Positions 1-4,435 of a stretch of 7,120 bases of DNA are shown here, piece after piece. The stretch comes from Clostridia bacterium (GTDB lineage: Bacteria > Bacillota > Clostridia > Oscillospirales > Acutalibacteraceae). Numbering within the stretch: the first letter of the stretch is position 1; every line of letters starts with the position of its first letter. Below the pieces are notes generated by a model. It saw nothing but the letters and a program-made list of their open reading frames with translations. It ran no database searches and was not told the DNA's origin. The stretch covers positions 1 through 7,120 of the forward strand of contig JAGAZW010000174.1 of NCBI GenBank assembly GCA_017939855.1, in the 5' to 3' direction. The position numbers and the translations under genes are program-made.

Positions 1-1
1 C

Positions 2-112
2 TGTATTGATTATAACGGTAAATATGTATGCGGAGGGTGTATCAGAAGACTTTTTGATATTAAGAGCAATCTTGAGGAAATGGAAGAATTAAACTCAAAA
101 AATATGTTGTAA
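2..112 (+). CDS. C-terminal 36 residues of an unknown Cys-containing protein (partial)
   Basis: An open frame enters from the left edge and stops at TAA 110-112, giving 36 visible residues. They begin Cys-Ile-Asp-Tyr and include the motif YVCGGCIRR (Cys at visible positions 1, 10 and 13), followed by a charged, helix-prone tail rich in Glu and Asn. A CxxC preceded by Tyr-Val is the kind of half-finger seen in small zinc-binding domains, for example the second Cys pair of a ClpX-type or treble-clef finger, but the first half of any such finger lies outside the window. The stop codon overlaps the -35 box of the next gene's promoter. I do not recognise the family. Reading this as the true end of a gene is reasonable because the frame closes just before a promoter and a new ribosome binding site. 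Confidence 0.5.
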   Translation, partial: CIDYNGKYVCGGCIRRLFDIKSNLEEMEELNSKNML

Positions 113-135
113 TTCGCCACCTTTTATAATATAAT
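107..135 (+). promoter_or_regulatory. Sigma-A-type promoter of the small lipoprotein gene
   Basis: TTGTAA (107-112) is followed by a 17-nt spacer and a perfect TATAAT (130-135). A second TATAAT overlaps at 125-130. The -35 box includes the stop codon of the upstream gene. Transcription would start near 142, leaving a 5' leader of about 24 nt that carries the AAGGAG ribosome binding site. The -35 matches consensus at 4 of 6 positions. Confidence 0.6.
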
Positions 136-165
136 CTAATAAAGAAAATGTAAGGAGCCGAAAAA

Positions 166-303
166 ATGAAAAATCGTTGGATATGCCTAGCTTTAGCAAT
201 AGCTATGATTTTGGCTATGTTTTCGGGTTGTCGCAAACCAAGCAATAGTGCAAACGGCGATACTCTCACCCCCGAAGGCGTAAAAATTACTGTTAATGAA
301 TAA
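166..303 (+). CDS. Tiny predicted lipoprotein, 45 residues
   Basis: ATG 166 lies 8 nt after AAGGAG (152-157), and TAA is at 301-303. The product has a classic lipoprotein signal: a basic start (Lys2, Arg4), a hydrophobic core at about residues 6-19, and a lipobox Phe-Ser-Gly-Cys with Cys22 as the predicted lipidated residue. After cleavage by signal peptidase II only 24 residues would remain, hydrophilic and Asn/Ser/Thr-containing, ending in VKITVNE. It is therefore predicted to sit on the outer face of the membrane as a very short lipopeptide. The gene has its own promoter and a terminator starting at its stop codon, so it is a complete monocistronic unit. No family is recognised. It could be a functional lipopeptide, a precursor of a secreted signal-peptide fragment, or the remnant of a longer lipoprotein cut short. 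The signal and lipobox are clear; the function is unknown. Confidence 0.7.
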   Translation: MKNRWICLALAIAMILAMFSGCRKPSNSANGDTLTPEGVKITVNE

Positions 304-338
304 AAAAAGTCACGTGTCAAAGACACGTGACTTTTTTA
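302..338. terminator. Bidirectional intrinsic terminator (small lipoprotein gene / SDR)
   Basis: A perfect 10-bp stem GTCACGTGTC (309-318) and GACACGTGAC (322-331) has an AAA loop. It is flanked by A303-A308 on the left and T332-T337 on the right, so a U-tract follows the hairpin on either strand. It ends the small lipoprotein transcript on the plus strand and the SDR transcript on the minus strand. It overlaps the stop codons of both genes by a base or two. Confidence 0.9.
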
Positions 339-1094
339 TGCTCCACAAAATTTCATAACAATGGACTTGGGTAAAATCTTTGCTATTACTCTGAAAAGTT
401 TAAAGATAAAAAGATTTGTATAAACAGCTTTTTTCTTTTTAGAAGCTTTTAACGTTTTTGTTGCCATAGTTTTCGGGTTTACTCGAGGCAGATGGTCAAA
501 GGTTTTACTTGCCCCTTTTGTTATATTTGCTACCGATAAAAATTCTGTATCCATAGGACCCGGACAACAAGCCAGAACATTGATTTTCCTTTTTTTAAGT
601 TCTTGTCTTAAAGCTCGTGAAAGACTCATAATATAGGCTTTGGTGGAGCTGTATACTGCAAGGCGGGTGTTGGGTGCGAAGGAAGCTATTGAACAGGTAT
701 TGATAATTTCGGAATTTTCTTTCATATATGGTAAAGTTATGGCGGTAACGGCGGTTAGTGAGCAACAGTTAAGTTCTATCATACCAACATTATCTTCTTT
801 GGCAAGGTCTTCAAAATTGCCCAGTTTTCCATAACCTGCGTTGTTTATAAGAAGCTTCACATTAGCCTTTTTATCACCTAAAAGCGTAGCATATTGCTCG
901 AGTGCTGAGTTATCGGTAAGGTCAAGAGCTATTGGATGGATTTTATCGCCCAAAGCACTTTTGAGCTCTTTGAGTCTGTCTTCCCTTCTTGCAATTATCC
1001 AGATCTGCTGTATGTCCTTATAGATATCAAATACTGCTTTTGTGTATTCAACGCCCAGTCCTGATGAGGCACCCGTTATAACCGCTATGTTCAA
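336..1094 (-). CDS. Short-chain dehydrogenase/reductase (classical SDR), probably NADP-dependent
   Basis: This is a 252-residue cytosolic oxidoreductase of the classical SDR family, which transfers hydride between NAD(P)(H) and an alcohol or carbonyl substrate. The Rossmann cofactor motif TGASSGLG is at residues 7-14 and Asp58 is the usual adenine-contacting Asp. NNAG is at 84-87. The catalytic set Asn109, Ser135, Tyr148 and Lys152 (YSSTK) is complete, and the PG motif with Thr183 is at 178-183. Arg36-Arg37 after the second strand suggests NADP preference (inference). The C-terminus is basic and hydrophobic (a KKKK run, then a FIFKLFRVIAKILP stretch), which could associate with membrane. The start is TTG at 1094-1092, supported by GGAG 8 nt upstream and the absence of an in-frame ATG nearby. 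The substrate cannot be read from sequence. It stands alone, divergent from the ribosomal operon. Confidence 0.92.
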   Translation of the reverse strand: MNIAVITGASSGLGVEYTKAVFDIYKDIQQIWIIARREDRLKELKSALGDKIHPIALDLTDNSALEQYATLLGDKKANVKLLINNAGYGKLGNFEDLAKEDNVGMIELNCCSLTAVTAITLPYMKENSEIINTCSIASFAPNTRLAVYSSTKAYIMSLSRALRQELKKRKINVLACCPGPMDTEFLSVANITKGASKTFDHLPRVNPKTMATKTLKASKKKKAVYTNLFIFKLFRVIAKILPKSIVMKFCGA

Positions 1095-1124
1095 GCTATC
1101 ATCTCCAAAACTATTTATACTTAT

Positions 1125-1153
1125 ATTGTATAGGAAATTTTTTGTTTTTTCAA
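1125..1153 (-). promoter_or_regulatory. Promoter of the SDR gene
   Basis: Read on the minus strand, TTGAAA (1153-1148) is followed by a 17-nt spacer and TACAAT (1130-1125); each box matches consensus at 5 of 6 positions. The predicted start near 1118 gives a leader of about 25 nt with GGAG at 1106-1103, 8 nt before the TTG start codon. The -35 lies only 16 bp from the -35 of the opposing ribosomal-operon promoter. Confidence 0.7.
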
Positions 1154-1169
1154 GTCATAAATAAAATCC

Positions 1170-1198
1170 TTGACAAAAGCGGAAGTTTATGATAGAAT
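1170..1198 (+). promoter_or_regulatory. Strong sigma-A promoter of the rplU operon
   Basis: A perfect TTGACA (1170-1175), a 17-nt spacer and TAGAAT (1193-1198, 5 of 6 matches) lie about 90 nt before rplU. Near-consensus strength is expected for a ribosomal protein operon. Transcription would begin at about 1205, at the first base of the structured leader. Confidence 0.85.
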
Positions 1199-1203
1199 AC
1201 CTA

Positions 1204-1294
1204 AGCCGCATATTGTGGGCTTTTAAAGTTTCACCTTTAATTTGGTGTGCGCCTATCTTTAGCGAGACTGTAAAATATCAGGCAGGTGTAAAAA
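1204..1294 (+). ncRNA. rplU 5' leader, L21-leader-type ribosomal protein regulator
   Basis: The untranslated leader of about 90 nt fits, in place and size, the L21 leader found before rplU in Firmicutes (Rfam RF00559 as I recall it). Elements visible here are a GCC/GGC-closed hairpin at 1204-1219, a hairpin CACC (1232-1235) with GGTG (1244-1247), and a possible long-range pair GCCT (1251-1254) with AGGC (1280-1283). The likely Shine-Dalgarno, AGGTG at 1284-1288, lies 6 nt before the ATG. It is exactly complementary to CACCT at 1232-1236, the same segment that forms the local hairpin, so two exclusive folds can be drawn. Autogenous control by L21 is the usual proposal for this family; the switch is my inference. 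Confidence 0.65.
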
Positions 1295-1600
1295 ATGTAC
1301 GCAATTATCGAAACAGGCGGTAAGCAGTATCGTGTAGAAAATGGTGACGTTATCTACGTTGAGAAGCTTTGTGCTGAGGTTGACGAAGAAATCACCTTCG
1401 ATAAGGTTGTTGCTGTTTGCAACAGAACCTTAAAGGTTGGTAAGCCTTATGTTAAGGACGCTTTCGTTAAGGGTACCGTTGTGAAAAACGGTAAAGGTAA
1501 AAAGGTAACTGTATTTACCTACAAGCCCAAGAAAGGCTGTGCTCGTAAGATGGGTCACAGACAGCCTTATACAAAGGTGCAGATTACCGAAATTGGTTAA
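1295..1600 (+). CDS. rplU: 50S ribosomal protein bL21
   Basis: This 101-residue protein is full length for bL21 (usually about 100-105 residues). It starts with the family signature YAIIETGGKQYRV and ends with the conserved basic GHRQPYTKVQI segment. L21 binds 23S rRNA and sits at the solvent side of the large subunit near L20. It is the first gene of the operon, after a strong promoter and a structured leader that probably controls it. The Lys-rich stretch around residues 65-80 is the rRNA-contacting region. TAA at 1598-1600 is followed by the next start codon after only 2 nt, implying translational coupling. Confidence 0.98.
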   Translation: MYAIIETGGKQYRVENGDVIYVEKLCAEVDEEITFDKVVAVCNRTLKVGKPYVKDAFVKGTVVKNGKGKKVTVFTYKPKKGCARKMGHRQPYTKVQITEIG

Positions 1601-1602
1601 TC

Positions 1603-1920
1603 ATGACTGAGGTAAAGTTTTTTGCTGATGAGTTGTCTGTCACAGGCTTTGAAATCAGCGGCCACAGTTCAGAAAACTGTGAAGACCTTGAAGGTAAAAT
1701 TGTTTGTTCTGCTATATCCTCTGCGGCTTATATGGCTGCAAATACAATAATTGAAATTGTGAGGGATAAGGCACAAACAGATGTGGATGACGCTTATATG
1801 CGTGTGAAGGTTATTTCTCCAAGTAAGACTTCCAGAGATCTTCTTGAAGGCTTTATGCTCCACATTACTGAACTTAAAAAACAGTTCAACAATCGTATAA
1901 AAATAACTACGGAGGTGTAG
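1603..1920 (+). CDS. prp: Ribosomal-processing cysteine protease Prp (YsxB family)
   Basis: This 105-residue protein lies between rplU and rpmA, the standard place for Prp in Firmicutes. Prp is a cysteine protease that removes the N-terminal extension of L27, a step required for functional 50S subunits. The predicted catalytic pair is visible: His21 in ISGHS and Cys35 in KIVCSAIS. The His-Cys distance is 14 residues; in the usual pattern (GH...DIVCAAVS) I expect about 12, so there seems to be a two-residue longer loop. The rest matches the alpha/beta Prp fold, including a helix SAAYMAANTIIEIV and an amphipathic C-terminal helix LLEGFMLHITELKKQF. No good ribosome binding site is seen; the start is 2 nt after the rplU stop, so coupling is likely. 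Its 3' end contains the rpmA ribosome binding site. The substrate cleavage motif is present in the next gene. Confidence 0.93.
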   Translation: MTEVKFFADELSVTGFEISGHSSENCEDLEGKIVCSAISSAAYMAANTIIEIVRDKAQTDVDDAYMRVKVISPSKTSRDLLEGFMLHITELKKQFNNRIKITTEV

Positions 1921-1925
1921 ATCCA

Positions 1926-2210
1926 ATGTTAAAGTTAAACATTCAGTTGTTCGCTCATAAAAAGGGAATGGGTTCCACAAAGAACGGTCGTGACAGCGAA
2001 GCTAAACGTCTTGGCGTTAAGCGTGCAGACGGTCAGTTTGTTCTTGCGGGTAATATTCTCGTTCGCCAGAGAGGAACACATATTCATCCCGGCAATAATG
2101 TTGGCCGAGGCTCTGATGATACCTTGTTTGCTCTTATAGACGGCAAGGTTAAATTTGAGCGTGTTGGCAGAGACCGTAAGCAGGTTAGCATCTACGCTGT
2201 GGAACAGTAA
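1926..2210 (+). CDS. rpmA: 50S ribosomal protein bL27 with Prp-cleavable N-terminal extension
   Basis: This 94-residue L27 sits near the peptidyl transferase centre of the 50S subunit, with its mature N-terminus reaching toward the tRNA acceptor ends. It begins MLKLNIQLF followed by AHKKG. By analogy with the Firmicute Prp site (LxLQFF, cut before Ala), cleavage is expected between Phe9 and Ala10, leaving Ala-His-Lys-Lys-Gly. The body carries the family blocks GSTKNGRDSEAKRLGVK and QRGTHIHPGNNVGRG, and the length is typical. A strong GGAGGTG (1911-1917), embedded in the last codons of prp, lies 8 nt before ATG 1926. A terminator hairpin follows the stop. Confidence 0.98.
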   Translation: MLKLNIQLFAHKKGMGSTKNGRDSEAKRLGVKRADGQFVLAGNILVRQRGTHIHPGNNVGRGSDDTLFALIDGKVKFERVGRDRKQVSIYAVEQ

Positions 2211-2221
2211 TATAAATCCAT

Positions 2222-2258
2222 TATCCGGGCGGCGAGATTGCTGTCCGGATATTTTTTT
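2222..2258 (+). terminator. Intrinsic terminator / attenuator between rpmA and the zinc-ribbon gene
   Basis: The left arm starts at T2222 with TATCCGGGCGGC (2222-2233) and pairs with GCTGTCCGGATA (2240-2251), giving 12 pairs including two G-U, with loop GAGATT. Seven T (2252-2258) follow at once. This is a standard intrinsic terminator, strong enough to separate rplU-prp-rpmA from the downstream genes at least partly. The next ribosome binding site begins 3 nt after the T-tract. I see no convincing promoter between it and the next gene, so read-through probably supplies obg. Confidence 0.82.
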
Positions 2259-2276
2259 GAAAGGAAGGACAAATGT

Positions 2277-2675
2277 ATGAAGATTTGTCACGTTTGCGGC
2301 GGGGAATACGAGGATTTTGTTGAAATGTGTGCCGATTGCGGCGCACTTCTTGTCGATTCGGATGAACTAGCTGAACAGGAAACGGGAATAGATATTATTA
2401 TAGAAAATCCGGTTCTTGCAGCAAATGTTGAAGATATTATAACTGCTGAGATTTTTTGTGATGTGCTTAAAGAGAACGATATTCTTTATACCACTGATCA
2501 TCAGGACTCCGAAACGGTGGTAAAGGTGCTTTTTGGTGGGTCTTTTGCAGGAACGAATATATATGTAGATGAAGGCAACCTTGAAAAAGCTCAAGAGCTT
2601 TACGAGCAGGTTTTGGAATCGCAGCCTTCATTTGAAGATTTTGATGGTTTTGAAGAATTTGAGGAAGAGAATTAA
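2277..2675 (+). CDS. Zinc-ribbon protein with DUF2007-like domain and acidic tail
   Basis: A 132-residue protein of unknown function. Residues 4-21 form a zinc ribbon with two CxxC pairs (Cys4/Cys7 and Cys18/Cys21). After an acidic linker, residues about 55-114 (AEIFCDVLKENDILY ... GGSFAGTNIYVDEGNLEKAQELYEQVL) resemble the DUF2007 fold, a small alpha/beta domain annotated as putative prokaryotic signal-transducing. The last 14 residues are acidic, with Phe119, Phe122, Phe125 and Phe128 at exact three-residue spacing. The start ATG 2277 is preferred: AAGGA at 2265-2269 ends 7 nt before it, while the in-frame upstream TTG at 2238 lies inside the terminator hairpin. The stop at 2673-2675 directly abuts the ATG of obg, and the final codons include the obg ribosome binding site, so the two are likely coupled. 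A role in ribosome assembly or Obg function is inference from context only. Confidence 0.8.
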   Translation: MKICHVCGGEYEDFVEMCADCGALLVDSDELAEQETGIDIIIENPVLAANVEDIITAEIFCDVLKENDILYTTDHQDSETVVKVLFGGSFAGTNIYVDEGNLEKAQELYEQVLESQPSFEDFDGFEEFEEEN

Positions 2676-3950
2676 ATGTTTGTAGATATTGCGAAAATTC
2701 ACCTTAAGGCAGGAAACGGAGGCAACGGTGCTGTTTCCTTTCATAGAGAAAAATATGTAGCGGCAGGAGGTCCCGACGGTGGTGACGGCGGCAGAGGCGG
2801 CGATATAATCTTTAAGGTAGACGATAACCTTTCTACTCTTGCTGATTTCAGATATAAGAGAAAATATACGGCCGAGGACGGTCAAAAGGGCGGAGCCTCA
2901 CGTTGTACCGGAAAGAGCGCTCCTCATCTTGTCATATCGGTGCCGAGAGGAACGCTGGTAAAGGAAACCGAAACAGGCAGAATAATTGCCGACCTTTCTG
3001 ACGATGAACCACAGGTTATTGCTAAGGGCGGGAACGGCGGCTGGGGCAATATGCACTTTGCTACTGCCACCCGTCAGATTCCCCGCTTTGCCAAAAACGG
3101 AAATCCGGGGGAAGAACTTGATGTGACTCTGGAACTTAAGCTTCTTGCCGATGTGGGTCTTATAGGTTTTCCTAATGTCGGAAAATCCACCCTTATTTCT
3201 GTAGTCAGCGAGGCAAAACCGAATATTGCTAATTATCATTTTACTACCCTTACTCCCGTTTTGGGCGTTGTTAAAATGGGCGAAGGTTCCTCCTTTGTTA
3301 TGGCGGATATCCCGGGACTTATTGAGGGTGCTAGTGAAGGTATAGGCTTAGGTCACGAATTTTTGCGCCATGTAGAAAGATGCAGAATGCTGCTGCATGT
3401 TATAGATGCATCAGGCAGTGAGGGTAGAGATCCTATTGATGATTTCGAGAAAATAAATACAGAGCTTGAAAAGTTCAGCAGTGAGCTTAAAGGACGCCCT
3501 CAGATAGTGGTCGCTAATAAATGCGATTTATGCGATGAGGAACAGATAGAGTCTTTAAGAAAGCATTTTGAGAATTCCGGATATAAATTCTTTCCGATTA
3601 TGGCTCCAATTTGTGAGGGCACCAAAGAGCTTATTGATTGTGTAGCGGCAACTCTTGCAAAGCTTCCTGAGATAAAAAAATACGAGGCCGAACCGAAGCC
3701 TCATATTGATTATACTGTTAAGAAAAAGCGCACCTTCAACATTCGTGCTTATGACGGTGTATTTTTTGTCGAGGATGCCCCCTGGCTTATGGATGTTATG
3801 AATACAGTTGACCCAGATGACTATGAATCTTTGCAGTATTTTGAAAGAGTACTTCGCTCAAGCGGCATTATAGATGCTTTAAGGGCTGCAGGTGTTCAAG
3901 AGGGCGATACTGTCAGCGTTTACGACGTTGAGTTTGAATATGTACCCTAA
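2676..3950 (+). CDS. obg: GTPase Obg (ObgE/CgtA), 50S assembly and stress GTPase
   Basis: This 424-residue protein is full length, with all three Obg domains. The glycine-rich Obg fold spans about residues 1-159 (KAGNGGNGAVSFHREK, GGPDGGDGGRGGD). The GTPase domain at about 160-335 has G1 GFPNVGKST at 164-172, switch I FTTLTP at 189-194, G3 DIPG at 211-214 and G4 NKCD at 281-284. The C-terminal OCT domain covers about 346-422. Obg binds late 50S intermediates as a tRNA-like assembly checkpoint and responds to guanine nucleotide pools including ppGpp. The G5 region reads PIMAP, with Met309 at the position where many Obg proteins have Ser of the SA motif; Ala310 is kept. A ribosome binding site, GAGGA (2661-2665), is inside the 3' end of the upstream gene, whose stop codon abuts this ATG. 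Clustering with rplU and rpmA is conserved across bacteria. Confidence 0.98.
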   Translation: MFVDIAKIHLKAGNGGNGAVSFHREKYVAAGGPDGGDGGRGGDIIFKVDDNLSTLADFRYKRKYTAEDGQKGGASRCTGKSAPHLVISVPRGTLVKETETGRIIADLSDDEPQVIAKGGNGGWGNMHFATATRQIPRFAKNGNPGEELDVTLELKLLADVGLIGFPNVGKSTLISVVSEAKPNIANYHFTTLTPVLGVVKMGEGSSFVMADIPGLIEGASEGIGLGHEFLRHVERCRMLLHVIDASGSEGRDPIDDFEKINTELEKFSSELKGRPQIVVANKCDLCDEEQIESLRKHFENSGYKFFPIMAPICEGTKELIDCVAATLAKLPEIKKYEAEPKPHIDYTVKKKRTFNIRAYDGVFFVEDAPWLMDVMNTVDPDDYESLQYFERVLRSSGIIDALRAAGVQEGDTVSVYDVEFEYVP

Positions 3951-3958
3951 AGGTGATC
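3951..3958 (+). promoter_or_regulatory. Ribosome binding site that sets the mrnC start
   Basis: AGGTGATC (3951-3958) is an exact 8-nt complement to the 3' end of 16S rRNA, starting right after the obg stop codon. Aligned on the core it is well placed for ATG 3962. The in-frame GTG at 3953 lies inside this site and is therefore unlikely to be the start. Confidence 0.8.
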
Positions 3959-3961
3959 GGT

Positions 3962-4360
3962 ATGGATAATGTAAAAATGTTAAGTCCATCAGTACTGGCA
4001 TTTGTCGGGGATGCGGTATACGGATTATGTGTTCGTGAAAGGTTGGCGCAAATTAATCGTCCGTCAGGAGAGTTGCATAAGCTTTCGGTGGAGTGGGTAA
4101 ATGCGTCAGCACAGGCAAGGGCGTATAAAATAATAGAAACTCAGCTTGCAGATGAAGAAATCTCGATTTTTAAAAGGGGTAGAAACTTTCATACAAGCAA
4201 TACGCCTAAAAGTGCCACCGGTGGTGAATATCACATTGCAACAGGTCTTGAAACCCTTTTCGGCTTTCTTCACCTTTCGGGGAAATATGAAAGAATTGAT
4301 GAACTGTTTGGACTTATCTGGAATAAAGAGGAAAAAGTTAAAAAAGAAGTTACAAATTAA
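3962..4360 (+). CDS. mrnC: Mini-ribonuclease III (MrnC)
   Basis: This 132-residue protein is an RNase III catalytic domain without a dsRNA-binding domain, which defines Mini-III. The family cuts both ends of the 23S rRNA precursor in Firmicutes as a dimer. Visible motifs are LAFVGDAVY with predicted metal-binding Asp17, KRGRN at 71-75, TPKSAT at 81-86, and YHIATGLETLFGFLHLSG at 90-107 with the second acidic residue Glu97. The position after GDAVY is Gly21, where B. subtilis MrnC and most homologues I recall have Glu, a possible deviation. Start ATG 3962 is chosen over GTG 3953 because of the 16S-complementary site at 3951-3958. It is 11 nt after obg and is the last gene of the operon, ending at a terminator. 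Its 23S-processing role fits the ribosome-assembly theme of its neighbours. Confidence 0.93.
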   Translation: MDNVKMLSPSVLAFVGDAVYGLCVRERLAQINRPSGELHKLSVEWVNASAQARAYKIIETQLADEEISIFKRGRNFHTSNTPKSATGGEYHIATGLETLFGFLHLSGKYERIDELFGLIWNKEEKVKKEVTN

Positions 4361-4375
4361 ATTACGTTAGAGCAT

Positions 4376-4413
4376 AAAAAATGACACTTTCAAATCTTGA
4401 AAGTGTCATTTTT
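4376..4413. terminator. Bidirectional intrinsic terminator (mrnC / beta-helix lipoprotein)
   Basis: A perfect 12-bp stem TGACACTTTCAA (4382-4393) and TTGAAAGTGTCA (4397-4408) has loop ATC. It is flanked by A4376-A4381 and T4409-T4413, so it works in both directions. It ends the ribosomal operon on the plus strand and the convergent lipoprotein transcript on the minus strand, whose stop codon is at 4438-4436. Confidence 0.92.
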
Positions 4414-4435
4414 AAATTCACTCACTTAGCATTGA

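Noticed and set aside
312..328. CACGTG palindromes at 312 and 325 as an operator
   Set aside because: They are the two arms of the terminator stem, which explains the symmetry.
640..1023. Two plus-strand open frames (640-834 and 841-1023) opposite the SDR
   Set aside because: They lie antisense to an intact SDR with all family motifs, have no recognisable domains, and are shadow frames.
2164..2191. Possible promoter TTGGCA / TAGCAT inside the end of rpmA
   Set aside because: The -10 is poor and the spacer is 16 nt; it lies within coding sequence and upstream of the terminator, so it could not bypass it.
2238..2276. TTG 2238 as the start of the zinc-ribbon protein
   Set aside because: It lies inside the terminator hairpin and adds 13 residues unlike a zinc-ribbon N-terminus, while ATG 2277 has a well-placed AAGGA.
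3953..3961. GTG 3953 as the mrnC start
   Set aside because: It is part of the 8-nt 16S-complementary site that positions ATG 3962.
4371..4381. AGCATAAAAAA before the mrnC terminator resembles the sequence before the SDR terminator on the minus strand (347-337)
   Set aside because: It is short and A-rich, and one copy is simply the last SDR codon plus stop; chance is the simplest explanation.
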